Assembly: GCA_021464245.1 (NCBI GenBank)
Contig: JADCRB010000026.1
Coordinates: 310,001-374,000, forward strand
From: Carallia brachiata
Taxonomy: Eukaryota; Streptophyta; Magnoliopsida; Malpighiales; Rhizophoraceae
Direction of reading: 5' to 3'
DNA length: 64,000 bases
Shown: positions 15,495 to 29,005 of the stretch, piece by piece
Layout of the letters: each line of letters begins with the position of its first letter
How positions within the stretch are numbered: position 1 is the stretch's first letter
The notes under the pieces: generated by a model
What the model saw: the letters and a program-made list of their open reading frames with translations, nothing else
The model's database searches: none
Told to the model about the DNA's origin: nothing
Made by a program: the position numbers and the translations under genes

Positions 15495-15975
15495 AATTAG
15501 AATTAGTTGAATAAAATAAACTCATTACAAAGTGGGCAAGAGCTAAACCCAATAAACTAAAAAATATACGTGATATGTAATAACAAAAAAACAAAAAGAA
15601 AAACCTGATTTGTTTGATCCTCTAGCAAGAGTTAAATTGGCTAAACAAATAAGCTATAATTATTATGAAGAACTCGAAATTATGTGTACACAAATTGTAT
15701 ACTTTTTGAGACTGACTTGATCTACCCATTTGTCATCTCTAATTAGAATCACTTGAAAAAAATAAAATAGACTCACCTCAAAGTGGGTGGGAGCTAAATC
15801 AGATAAACCAAAAGGTATATGCGATATATAATATCCAAAAAAAAAAAAAAACTGATTTGAATGATCCTCCAATAAGAGCTAAATTGGCCAAACAAATAAG
15901 TTATGATTATTGTGAAGAACTCGCAATTGTGAGTATCCTTTCTATACACATAACATTGTGTACTTTTTGAGCCTA
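15470..15975. repeat. Tandem duplication, ~240-260 bp, two copies
   Basis: Copy 1 (15470-15712) and copy 2 (15713-about 15975) align through most of their length. Both contain a TGATCTAC start, CTCTAATTAGAAT, CAAAGTGGG, GAGCTAAA, AACAAATAAG and a TACTTTTTGAG end. Copy 2 carries a few extra bases, mainly a longer A-run at about 15836-15850. The unit starts inside the right end of the element at 15109-15494, so the duplication came after that insertion. Confidence 0.75.
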
Positions 15976-16938
15976 TTGTTCGTTTAATTAAAATGTATGA
16001 TTTCGAACGAAATTTTATCAATTAAAGTTACCGAATTAAAAAAAAAAAAAACGTATGGACTGACTCACGTGCAACTTGTACATTCAATTGTGGATGTCAC
16101 AACTCAAATAACGAATGAGATAAATGTGGGCTTTCTATTATGTCCCTTGTATGTTTGACAATTGCAAGCTATCACAATATTGCAGTAGCGATTGCAATCT
16201 CCGACAAGGTCGCAAACTTGGAACTTTTATAATAGACTACTTCATCATTTACTCATAATTCTCTAAGAGTATTTAATAGAATTTTCAATGCAAATTACAT
16301 CTGATCTTAGGAAGTTCTAATTTAACTGATTTATGGACTTTATTAGTACAGATTACATTGTCCGACTAAACATTTGCGTAAGTATGCCATGAGAGGAAAC
16401 GAGGCCCAACGTTTTACAACTTTTTTTTTCGGTCAAATGTTTTATAACTTTGTTTATTCATTTATTTGTCTATTATAAGCTTATCCGACTGCGAATTACA
16501 CAATAATGAGTAACTTTCTTTATTCAAGAATGAGTAACTTTCTTTCTTTGTTCAAGAATGAGTAGCTTTCTTATGTTTTATAAATTCCACATTCCCTTTT
16601 GAAAATTAAAATCAATAACCTTTAAAATAAAATTCTAAATTCTTTCCTATTGGAGTGTCTATAAGAAACATTTTATAAACTTTATTGGTACAAATAACAT
16701 TGTGTAGGCTAAATATTTGAGTGAATTGGGCCATCTGAGGAAGAGGCCCAATGTCAAGGACCAACGGTGGCTCCACTAATGGCAATTTATTGGTCATTTG
16801 TGGACCATTTCGGGCACGGGCCTAAAGGTGGACTTGCCGGCCTCCCTGTGACGAACTCAATTTATTGGAAGCTGATCCAAATGACTACAAGAATTAAAGT
16901 GCTACTGTAAACCCAATTTAGAGATTACAAGAGTTATA
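15976..16938. repeat. Intergenic with short local duplications
   Basis: 16505-16572 holds three imperfect copies of an AATGAGTAACTTTCTTT unit of 24-28 bp. A second pair of direct repeats, at about 16326-16415 and 16674-16757, shares GACTTTATTRGTACA, ATTGTC/ATTGTG and GAGGCCCAA words, which suggests an older duplication about 350 bp apart. No gene seen. Confidence 0.5.

Positions 16939-16973
<35 letters not shown>
16939..16973. repeat. (CT)n microsatellite
   Basis: A nearly pure CT dinucleotide run with a single interruption. Confidence 0.9.
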
Positions 16974-16974
<1 letters not shown>

Positions 16975-19849
16975 CGGAATTAGATACGTCTCAGACGGAG
17001 ACTTGTATATTGTTTTACTATGAAAAAATAGGAAGTTGAGTTTTTCTGATAAGAAGGAGACGGTGTGGGTTCCACAGTGCTGTTTATTTATTTTTTTCAT
17101 TTGTTTTAGAAAAAATTATGTGCATATGGCTTAGATGAGATGCGCATAAAGTTAAAATAAAATGTTTATACAACTTTTAAAAATATATTTTTTCTGCATT
17201 GCATTTGACTGTATGCTCAACATAAACTCTTAGAAAAAAATAATAAAAAATATGGTAGGACCCAAACTCATCTAATACCTCATTTGAAGTCTGCAGGCAC
17301 TATAGCGGATCCTTTACTATACCCTCAAATATATATTTAATAATTATGATAGTGTAATATGCATTTACATTTGAAATACATTCTCATGCTAAAGTTTGGA
17401 GTTATAAAGTACAAAAGTAAAACTACAGTACAACTGAAAGCTCTCTTACAATGTAGGAGTAGCAATCATGCATTAGAAGTTTACTCTAGATTGATTTAGT
17501 GGGGGTAGCTACCCTAAGGCATGGATAATTTGTTGTGTCGTTATAACTTAATTTTATTTTCTATTTTTCCTCCTTGTGTATCAAAAGAAAAAAAAAAAAA
17601 AGAAGCATAGAACAAGCCTAAGTGACGTATTTATAGGGTTTTTGACACTTTATGAGCTTTGGCAATAGAAGGCCAAGTTGTCACGTTTGAAGGATTAAGT
17701 GTAAACTACGTTGTCTTTTTTATTTGCTTTTTTTTTTTTTCAAATTAGAACAAACTAATTAATATGTGAAATTTTTTTAATTGCATTTACACCTATGTAA
17801 TAGATTTATTTATACGTGATAATTTGTATTGTTTGCATTTTTTAGAGTAAAACAATCAGTGGAACCAACTCCAGGGTCCACAACTTAGTGGAATCAGAGT
17901 AAAAAGCCTCCCGATGTAAAATAGTGGTGGAAAGTAGAGGCGTACGCAAGTTATAAAGATCACGTTGTCTTATTTATGGCGAATCAGATCAGTTATCATA
18001 ATTTTTAGAACTTTAAAACTGCAACTAATCCACTGTTGGCAGTTTGAAAATTTTAAAAACCACCTATATTTTTTTTCATCAATTTTGGCTGGTGTAGTTT
18101 CCAATGATTTAGATTGGATAATTTTTAGTAGATTGGACAATTTATGAACACTCCTAATAATCACCTGTTAAGTAGTTGTTAGTGTTGCTCTCTAAATTGT
18201 TTGAGCATGACAAAATTAGGCAGTTTGCATACTGGATCAACCAAAAAAAACCCATTTGATTAGTGTAGTGCTTGGAAAACTTTAACAAAAGGTATAGATA
18301 AGATTGGTATTCTTGTGCTGTATGACTTCGGGTTTTGATCATGTCTGCCAATTCTAGATGAAAACTACAGGTATGATTATAACCGCAGAGGCGGTTTGGG
18401 CTTTAATTGGGAGACATCCATTTGATTGGGAGAGACTTCAGTTGTGGTGAGAGCTGGTAGCAATAGGGAGGTGAGAAAAGAGAAAGGAAAACGAGGCCGC
18501 AGTAGTTGATGGGTGGGGAACTGCTATTTAGTTGGGTAACCAAAAAAAAAAAAAGATACAGCCTAAACAACTAGCGCTATCAAAGAAAAAGACGTCATAT
18601 ATGGTGTACTAGATCACTACAAAGTAATTTTTCTGTCATATTAGGCTCTGTTGTTTAAGATTATGTCAGTGCTATTTTTAGACTTTGGGCTTATCATCCT
18701 CCTCTTTAACATTATTAATGAGTGCAATTTTTCAATAGTTGATTCGGCTTTAAGAATGTTTAAGCAAATAAAGTTGTCTATCAATCAACAGATTAACTTA
18801 TTGGTGTGATGATAAACGCTTGATCTTTATAATTAGTATCAAAGTCAGATTTTAGATTTTAGGACCAAAAATAACATTAAGAGAAAAAAAAATTGTTGGT
18901 TAATATTTTATCAGTGCTACATTTAGACTAAAAAGTTTTTTAAGTGTAATGGCAAGCACTTGCCAAGTACTTGATCCCAATAAGATGGACTTCTTCGACT
19001 ATTGAAATATAAAAGCTAAAAATTAACAAATTATGGCAGATTAGTTCCGTTTTAGATCCTAATCCTCATCCAATCCAAATAGTGGTTTTTAACAATTAAA
19101 AACCATTTGTCCTTTTTTTTTTTTTTTTTTGTGTCTTCATTTATAAACGGATGCAAGTTAGCACGGTTTGGATTAAACAGTTTCAGGGAGAATCAGTAGA
19201 TTTTGAACATCTCTATAAGAGATTTTCCTCTATACTCGTCCGTATAGTGTTAAAAACCAATGAACTTACAAAGTCACATCGATTGTCTCTGGGGTCCCAA
19301 AATCAGCAGCATCAGCCTATACGCCTTTGCAATAGAATAGAATCCACAAGTAGTTCACGCTGCAGCTGAGCTTCCCTACCTTAATTATTGTCTGCCTCTC
19401 TCTCCCTCCCTCGGAATGCTTTTCTCGAGTTATAATTGGGAACTTTTTCCAATAGAATGTCAAGAATATGTCAATAGTACTCACGTGAGAGCTTAGACCA
19501 ACTGAACTAGACTAACTATCCAATTTAGCTAACAGCCTAACACATTCACGTCATCTTGATCTCACTTATTCAATCACTAATCCCACCACCACAACTTTTT
19601 TAGTATTGAAAATGGGCAGCAAAAAATTATCTGACTATATATATATAGATTAAAGAACGCATGAGCATTATTGTGATACTCGTTCCCGATATAAGAGACT
19701 GGACTTAGCTGATTCACATGGTGCATTTTTTTTTAATATAAAAATAATTAATAGTTAGTTAGTAGGAAAGAAGTGTGAAAGATCCAATAACATTGTAGAA
19801 AATAAACAACACTCAAAAATACAAAATTCTAAATCTCATTTTGCAGATC
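16974..19849. other. Intergenic, no gene seen
   Basis: AT-rich DNA with poly-A and poly-T tracts (17587-17601, 17730-17742, 19112-19131). 18740-18900 has a weak tRNA-like pattern (TTGGTGTGATGATAAACGC followed by GGTATCAAAG-like text) that might be an old SINE, but I cannot define it. Only chance ORFs. Confidence 0.45.
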
Positions 19850-19940
19850 TTTTTGAAAGAGGTTAGGAATTGAACTCCTAACCCTATCTCTTCTGTTCAA
19901 AGGACGGTTGACCATCCAGACAAAGCCGAGATGCATGCTC
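19850..19940 (-). mobile_element. tRNA-derived SINE fragment candidate
   Basis: On the minus strand, TCTGGATGGTCAACCGTC followed about 30 bases later by GGTTAGGAGTTCAATTCC resembles pol III A and B boxes. No A-tail or target duplication is visible, so this is a weak call. Confidence 0.3.
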
Positions 19941-22900
19941 CCTTTTGAATCATGGATTTATTAACAATGAAAAAGAAAATGGGTCGCAAGTAAAGAAGGT
20001 GTGGGCAAGGGAAAAAAGGTGAAAAGCTCGTGGTAAAGGGAACTAGAGCAAGGGAAAGTTAAAATAAAAAGGTTCACGAAAAGTAGACTGGCTGCACACT
20101 TGTCGGATGACTCTGAAGCAACATCGAAATCAACGCAACTGGCCCCAGCAAATGGCTGACTTAGTTCCTATTGGCAGTCCCTCTCTTTCTTTACCGACCA
20201 CTAACTATTCGTTCATGCACCCAGTCAAGTCTTCATTCTTGCAAAAATAATAGAGAGACTTCACGTACGTCCCATCAGAGCAACGTACACAATGGAGACA
20301 AAATAGCCACCAAAATGGCAGTGGATTATCCGGGATTCCAAGATAATTAAATAATGAATCAAAATATTGTTGTAGCAATGAAGAAAGTTTAACATGGTAC
20401 AAGCACATAATGGCCCTAAATTTAACTCTTCCTAGTTCCCCCTAGTTAGAATATAAACATATGTAAGTGGATTGGACATAATCTAAGTTGTTAAAAATAA
20501 GACTATTAATTGTAAGATTTGATATTCGAATTTCAAACCTTACTTACAGAATTTTTCTGCTCCTACTACCGTTTTAGTAGTTCCATTGGATCAAATAAAT
20601 ATATATATAAACAAGAAACCACATATTCACAAAAAAAAAAAAAAAAAAAAAGAAGCTAACTCTTCTTGAGGCTGCAAGATGGCAGTAAACATGAGTGAGC
20701 AGAGTATCCGGTAGATACCCAACCAAATGAGAGACTCGATCGCCTGAAATGAGAAATAAAATCTATCAGAACATTGTCCATTAAATTGGGTGACACAACG
20801 CCCCTTCCCCGCTTGCAAACCTCCTTTGTACTGACTTAACTGATAATGCAATGATTTCATTTTGATAACAAAAAAAAGGAAAAAATCTCTATCAGAAGAG
20901 TTGCTCCAATCCAATCTATGGTGAATATAAAATTTCGCTTTGGACTTCTTCTGCCCTACGTATACTTGCATAGTGCATAACCTGTACATCCTCGGCAAAG
21001 TTAGCTACAAGAAATAGAAAGGAAATTATGTCCGATACTTAGTTGTTAGCATTTTTTAAGTTTCTGTTTTAGAGGTTCGAAGTTTTAATCTTAAAAACAT
21101 ATTGTGTGAAATTTATGAGAAAGAAAAAATTAACTGTGTAGAATCAGTCAATTGATGGACAGAAGAAGATTGACAGAGCCGGAGCCGGAGTTGATGGGCC
21201 ACAAGCGACAAAACTTTTTTTTGGTTGAAATTTCGAAGTTTGTTTTTTTTGCCAGAAAAAAAAAGCCCACCATGTACAATGTACAACCACCATGAAAACA
21301 TATTCATAAAGAAGTGAATTTCACGCTAGTTATACATGATTTTATGTTTGTTCCACATGTTACTATTCTTGATGTACATTGGATATTTTTGGGTGGAATA
21401 TTTTAATAAGTTGACATCTCTCAGTGTGCTAATAAGGTCATTACATCTGGGACATCTTATGTGTCTATTAGTTTTTTGTTGACATCCTATATGTCTATTA
21501 GTTGAGTGTAGAATTCTAAGGGGAGCAAATTAAATTAAACTAAGAATTTGTGTGAATGCAAGGCTGAGTTGGTTCCAATCAAGCTGGCACTAGTTTCAAC
21601 AAGAATTGAGGCACCTGCGGACATTAGGCCATAATTTTTTTTAATGAATTACGTTGTTTGGTCCACCAAGAATTCACATGAACCTTATAAGCTTAGGCTG
21701 CCTCACTGCAATAATTGCTACTTATTATGATCATGTTGAATATTGCATGGTCTACTAGCACTCCAGCCACATGCATGCATTAAAAAGGACTGGAATTTCG
21801 AAAAAGAAACAAATTTTTAATTCAATAATGACAAAGAAAGTTTAAAGTAGATGTTCACTTCCGCAAAAATTTCATTCAGAAACATATCACTAACTATAGG
21901 GTCAAAGAAGAAGACAGCTATGGTGGGCTTCCAGCATGCTTTTAGGTAGTGTCAACTTTGTGTGCCTTTTGTTAAAAGTTATTCCTACTTTTTTTTTTAA
22001 ATATAACTCATTTATAATTTTACACAATATAAATTTATTATATAATATTTTTTTAAATTTTAAGTACACTTATTTTTTGTGCGGTGTAAGATTATAAATA
22101 AATTATATTTTAAAAAAAATAAATGAAATTAAAAATCCCCGAAACTGTTGGCAATTTTGTATCATAACACTGTGGAAAAAATAATCTTGCTTTTAGGGCT
22201 TCACTTTAATGTAAAAGGTAGTGAAGGCAGGGCTAGCTTACAGGCGACAAGAAAATGCACAAAAAGCAGGTTCTCAGTGGTAGTCAAAAAATACAATGTA
22301 ATCAAGAAATCCACCAACATTTGGACTAAGGTGAAGAAAGCTTATAGAGAAGACCAGTTGAGACTATTAGACTTGCATCACTATGATGTTGTTTGGTTCG
22401 CTTCCGTGTGATAAAAGAGGTATTTATCGCTTACATCAGTTCAATCAGCTCGGGTCTTAGTATTATACGTATCAAAAGGTTGCGACAAAGTACATATTAC
22501 CATTTTTGGTGAAAAAGATATACCTACTGGTTGCAAGATACAGATTTAGATTGGATCATTTTCACTGTAAAATGATTGGATAGGATTCCATTGGTCATTA
22601 ATCTTTCATCAAGTTTTTTCCAGCCACAACCTCCCCACATACTATTTTTGAGCACCCAATTAGAGAATATGATGAAAGGTGCATGAATTGTGAAAAAGAT
22701 AACATGTCTAGTCCAAATGGATAAACCTACATATGAAATAGCGTGCCGATATAGAGCCACAGGCAATGCATTCCCGTAGACACGCGGAAGTAGACACGCG
22801 GAATCGATTGTCAGGTTGAGTTTAAGATCAATTCACTTCAGATTTTAATCATTTCGGATCAAGTTAAATAAAGGTTAGGTTTTTTGTGGGTCGTTTTGGA

Positions 22901-23263
22901 ACTGAGTCATTTGGTTCGAGTTGAGTTGGAAACCACCTATAGATTGACAAATTGCTATTTAAAATTATTCTTTTTATTTTTTTACTTATTTTTTATTTCA
23001 TTATATATCAAAAGGATTTGCAAATATTATTATTTATATATTAAGTTGTATCAAACCCATATTATTTATATTAAAAAAATTTATACTATCACTCAGATTT
23101 AGTCACATATTGATATGTTCAATCGAAAAATTATTTTTTCTCTTTTATGAATTTTTTGTTTTGTCTTATATTGGAATGGATGAAAATAGATTAAGATTTA
23201 TATCTTATTTTTTATGCATACATTTTTAATAAACATTAGTAATTATATTATACAGAATACATG

Positions 23264-23266
<3 letters not shown>
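19941..23266. other. Intergenic, no gene seen
   Basis: AT-rich, with poly-A tracts (20631-20651), a 14-bp tandem word TAGACACGCGGAAG at 22776-22803 and chance ORFs only. A 35-bp word at 22887-22921 recurs in diverged form at about 23690-23725 in the same direction, hinting at an eroded element between them, but I cannot set ends. Confidence 0.45.

Positions 23267-23308
<42 letters not shown>
23267..23308. repeat. (AT)n microsatellite
   Basis: About 21 uninterrupted AT units. Confidence 0.9.
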
Positions 23309-23314
<6 letters not shown>

Positions 23315-24054
23315 TATATAAAATAAATAAAATAATATTAATGTGAAATAATTAAATATAAGAATAAATTAAAAAAAGGTATATTAATTAAGTGTAATAT
23401 ATATTTTTGTGATATACAAAGATAAGTGATGCATATATTTGTGTATATATAGATGAAGGAATAAGTAAGAATATAAAAACTATTAAATAATAATTTTTTT
23501 TTGCTTTTATAAATGAATGCTCATAAGATTTATAGTGAAAATAGTTAATTTATTTTGGCAACATAAGATCTATGATTCAAATATTGTAATAGTTTATTTA
23601 ACTTTTTTTTCTTTGGAAAAATAGTAAAAATATTAAATAATAAATTTTTTGTGTTGGGTGGGTTGTTGTGGGTTGGGTTTTCTAAATTTTTAGGTTGTTT
23701 TGGATTTGAGTCATTTTCGGTTCAAAAACTAATACCTCTACATGGCCACAAGGAACAATTACAAGGCCATCACAAGGTAGACATCAATTGTCCCTCCCAT
23801 TATAGTGATGGATCCAAAAAAATTTTTCGGGGACAAATATAGATGTACATATGTAACAACAAATAAATAGATAGAAAATTTTAAAAATAATACTAGTTAT
23901 CTTGCACAACAAAACATAAGTTTTGTTTTGTACAGATTTTCGTATTTCAATATGTTTGAATGATCTTTTTCAAGTTTAAAACTTTTTTTTAGTCCACTTG
24001 AACGTTCATTGGGATATGAGTCACACAATAACAGTATTTCTTTTCTCTTATAAA
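23309..24054. other. Intergenic, no gene seen
   Basis: Very AT-rich. No ORF of substance and no repeat with clear ends. Confidence 0.5.
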
Positions 24055-24140
24055 TTTTACCCCTTATTTCTTAAGATTTGAACTCATGATCTCTGCAATA
24101 AAGATTTGAGTTCTAATCACTAGACTGCCCCCTAAAAGAC
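24055..24140 (-). mobile_element. tRNA-derived SINE head candidate
   Basis: Minus strand reads GGGGGCAGTCTAGTGATTAG (A-box type) and, about 35 bases on, GAGTTCAAATCT (B-box type, fitting GWTCRANNC). The GGGGGCAG start and CTAGTG word are typical of tRNA-derived plant SINEs. No clear A-tail remains. Confidence 0.45.
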
Positions 24141-26218
24141 AATTTTAAAACTATTAAATATATTTTTAACATAAAAGTTATAAAATCATTAGTCATTTAT
24201 CTCTCATGTGTTTCAAAAAATGATTAAATAAAAGATGTCGTAATAATGGTAATTTGTTGACACTGATTTGCTCATCTTTTACTTAAGAGATCATAGTTAA
24301 GTGAGATAACACAAACCTAATTCACATTAAAATCATTAATCTATTCGACATGACATCCTATAATTGCCAATAAGTAATGTCCCTTGGCCCTAGGTTAGGT
24401 CAAGTTTGTTTGTTTCGTTTTTATGTTAATTTAAATTATTTATATTTTATTTACTTTCCATTTATAAATAAAAGTTAAAGAATACGTTTTAAAAATATAT
24501 AGATATACATAAATAGGCCCACAAATTGCTTGAAATTAAATTTTTGTAGTTGTTATCATTGTGGGCCTATAAATTGTTTATGGGCATACTAATTGATGTA
24601 AATTAGAGCAATAAAAAGTCCATTGAAACAACTTTGAAAGAAGTGTGTGGACAAAACAATTTAGTGGGATTATTTTAAAAGAGAACGAGGGCAACAAAAA
24701 ATTTAAGTGGGGCAATTTCATAAAAACTACACTAAAAAATACACATATAAGTGGGACTAGAGGGAATTTATGTGGACTATAGGCAATCATAGGTCGTATC
24801 TATGATGTTTGTGTAATTTTCTGCATATACCGTAGGTACTCATCACATGATAATCGTTGATGTTTCGAGCACTTACTTGGTGTACTCTTCACATTGAGTA
24901 AATGCACATATTTGTGGAACATATCTATGAGAATCCTAAAATGAATCTGAATTTTGTAAGAATGTTTTCTCATATTCATGAAAGCTTCATCCTAATTTTC
25001 TGTGGTGGGCGAGATAGAGTTGATGTTTGTTAGAGATATTCTAGGAAAGGATTACCCAACATTTCCTTTTGCTCATGTTATAGAAATTGTATAAATCAAT
25101 CTGCAAGCCGAATTAACCACCAGAATTTTCATGGACCTTGGCTTTTGGTTATAATCCATATTTACAGTGGCAAGGGACGGGCATTTACAAGGGGCAAGGG
25201 CCGAAATCATATTACATGCATTTTACTTCAGACTGCAAAAATTAACCCTAAATGTTGGACCCCATTTCCCAGACTGAAAAGGTGGATGTTCAATTAATGC
25301 ATAGGCGTGATTTCATCAGCTGAGCTTCTGTATTCTGTAATGTGGTCACATTCTATACTGCTAGAAGTTAGACTTTTCCATTAAAGTTGGTGAATTAGTA
25401 AGTACGGAAAATGCACAATTCTTGTACTCCAGTAACTCTACGTCTCCGCCCACTAAAAACAGACAAAAATTGAAAACGACAACAGCTTTATTAAAGCGAG
25501 GCAGGTTCACAATATATATTATTATTAGATGAAAATTTATGGACCAAACATTAATTGTAAAGAGTACTACTATGGACATACTTTATAGTTATATTCAATC
25601 CAAATTCTTCTTTTTTTTTTATTTTTTTAATTAAAAAATTAAATTTTAAATATACTTAGTATTATTTTAATTATAGTTAATATTACTTTAAACTTTGATT
25701 TAAAAGAAATTTTACTTTTTATTTTTGCTAAAGCAGTATGACTGTTGTATGACCATAAGTATGTTCATAAACCTTTTCTGAATTGCAAACATACATCCAA
25801 AACTAAAAATTTGCAATAAACGATTACGCTAGGATAATGCAAACCGCAATGTATATATTTGAGTTTAGAAGATGTTGAATTCTTTTTGAGCACTTAAATG
25901 ATTAGTATTTAGTTTGTTAACAATTAATGGGAAGGAGGATCGCAGGATGTAGGTGAACCCAAAGATATTATAGATTGACAACCCCTCCATAATTCCCATT
26001 TAATTCCCATTCAATGTGAGTATGTTGAGGAAGTTCAACTTCCTCCAAGGCCAAGGCCACAAATGCCTTGTACCAGCCGAGCTAGCCCAACTATGAAAGG
26101 TGTCAAATTGACCTCATTCATGTAACTTTATTGAAATGAAAGATGGTAGGGTTGCAAATCTAAGTTAACGCATAGAGCAATCAAGGTAGAAAATAAAGTT
26201 GAGTGAGTTTACCAATTA
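24141..26218. other. Intergenic; possible small MITE at 25571-25769
   Basis: AT-rich with no gene. TATGGACATACT at 25571-25582 is matched inverted by AGTATGTTCATA at 25758-25769 (11 of 12 bases), a possible 200-bp MITE, though so short a match could be chance. The end of this stretch is the likely 3' UTR of the WRKY gene on the minus strand. Confidence 0.4.
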
Positions 26219-28852
26219 TTAACTTCCGTTAGTTCCAGGGCGCACAATATCCCCGAGTAGTCCCTCATCAGTTGAAGGATGTGGCTCTCTTGCCTCTGGA
26301 AGCCTACGGGGCTCTCTTAGTTCAACTGGAGCTTGTTGCGACTGTGTCATAATAATACTTGAAGGATGCTCTACAGGCGATGACTGAAAGTTAGGATAAT
26401 AAAATTGAGTCATTTGGGGAGTTAAGTGGCTGGCAGATGCAGCTTCATGACTAATGATTCCACCGCGGGGAAAACCAATCCCATGGTGACAGTGCTGGCC
26501 TTCATATGTAGTAATCACAATTGTAGGATCCGCCGAGGAGCGTTCAACCCTTTTCTTCACTGTGCATTTGCCGTTTGTGCACCGATAATAACTCCTGAAA
26601 ATTATAAGGAGAGCAAACCAGTGAAGGATTACATTGGGTTCATATTTATTTTGATTTTAGATTCTCCAATAAAGGTTCTATTCTGCTTCATGACTTCCAA
26701 TGGAGATTAAGTTGGTTATTATTATTAATAATAATATCAGTATAATAGCAAAAGTTCCAAACAAATAGCCTATGTGGAGAAATCTCCACGTAATGCCACG
26801 GGTATAGAGTTCATGGCTTCATGCAACAATTTGTTCGGGCACTGACTCTATTATGAATTTGGAAAAGAGTTTCATTGAAGATTCAGCAATAGTTGAGGTG
26901 ATTAGAAACAATTACTTGTAACTGAGAGATTTAAGTGTAAACTCAGATTACTTTCTCATCATCCTCATCCCTAAAGGAAAATATCTTCATTATGTGAATC
27001 TCCACAGTAGAATTTAACTCATTGTTGATGCAGTAAAATTCCATCCATGCATATTTTTATTTTTCTCACTTTGATGCATTTATATATTAAGAATAACATC
27101 ATTATATATTCAATATTCTTTTTTTTTCCCCAAAATGTATGTATTTTCTGTGTGCATACAATGTTCATAATTATTGATATTAGTTAGACATTTTAATAAG
27201 AATTTCGAATTTATCATCAAAACATTTATTGAGTAATCTTTCATACCCGTTGACTGCATGATCTTTACAGTTTGAGTGCAGATTGTGATATGTGCACCAA
27301 CAAGGTGTAAAAAACATTCAGTGTTTAAATATCATTTTGTTCGAGAAATTAGAAGGAAGAAGAAGCAAATTTGTCACTTGAAAATGCGAACTACCGTGCC
27401 TAAAAACATTCAAAACGTTGGAATTTCTCCATGGTGAATTGGTTTTGCAGCAGAAAATGAATATTAAGATCTATAAATTTTATCTAATATGCAAAAGAAA
27501 AAAAAAAAAAGAAAGTCATTTTAATAATAGACATAGTCGTCACTTAAGGCAGTCGAGGGCCTCAAGGCACCTTAACACTTTTACGAAATAAGTACGATAT
27601 GGAAGTAAGTAAATCTTTTTAAAAAAACATAACTTTTATTAAATGATTTTGTGTGAGGAAAAATTTTGGTAGCATTACTTCACAAATCTGACTCTGTATA
27701 TAGATGCAATGTATATTTGTATATGAGTATAAGATGCATGTAATTTTTCATTTAAGCCTAGAAAATGGAAAAGTGAGGTTAACTTTGATTAATTGTTTTG
27801 TGACTGAAGCGGAGAACTTGGAAATGCAAGCAAACAGAAGTTGCAGACCTGGGAAATGGACTATTTTTAACTGCCTTTTGTCCATATTTTCGCCATCGGT
27901 AGCCATCTTCAAGATGATCAACTTCGCTCTTAGTCATGAATGCGAAGCGAGGCTGGCGTATTCTTTGTTGCCCCTTCTTTTTAACCTTGTTCCTGCAAAA
28001 AATTTGACCTTTAATTATGCAAATAAAATACAGTATTCTGAAAATCAGAAGCAAATATGAAGAAAAGTCACATCTAAAGAGCAATCACATGAATGCGAGA
28101 CTAAGTTTCCTTAGTCTTAGTGGAAATGATTTACTATAATAGAAAAAGAGCAGTGAGAGAGAAAACTAAAGATCGAATTCTAGATTTTTTAGTTAGAAAT
28201 TTCGACTACCAACTATTCTATTTATTTAAGACGGTCCTCTTAATGGAAGACCATGATGAGCAACAGGATATGCACCCAAATCGAGAGACTAATAACTTAT
28301 ATAATAGCTTGGTGGGATATTAATATAATATCTTATGAAAACTTAAACAGGCCAGGAGAAATGAGCTTTCAAATTAAGATAAAATTAAGCATTTTATCAA
28401 CTCCTCCACACCATCAAAACACTAACACTCTAGCTCATCAAGGGCTGAACTCAAACGAACAAGCACACCCTTTTGATCTTGGCATTCTTAAACGAACGTA
28501 TTATTATGCAAACTTCAAACTAATTCAGCTTGTAATAGAATTATGTTCTTAAAAAAAAAAGCATGTAAATAGAATTACAGAAATTGTTGAAAGCTAATTA
28601 AAGAACACAAAATAAAAGCATGTAGATGCATGCTCAAAAGCAATGCCGAAATAAATTAATAGACAAAAAGAAAGGAACTTTCTCGTTCACTAATCCCTAA
28701 AATTTCTCCTTGCGAACAACTAAGAAAAAGCCAAATCCCAAGAATTATGCACGGGAAAAGTTAGAGAGACGCTTTTGAGCATGCCATTCCAGCCGCAATA
28801 ACGGCAGCACTCATAGCTTCTGTGTTTTTTTTCCTTAAAAGATTCGCCATAA

Positions 28853-28894
<42 letters not shown>

Positions 28895-28974
28895 CATATA
28901 TATATATATATATATATATTTTATATATAAAATAAGAGGCTAATAAGTAGAAGTTCGAACTCTACTCGACACAC

Positions 28975-29005
<31 letters not shown>

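Noticed and set aside
20627..20998. 123-codon minus-strand ORF
   Set aside because: It ends in a poly-Phe run from a poly-A tract and shows no domain or neighbouring exons.
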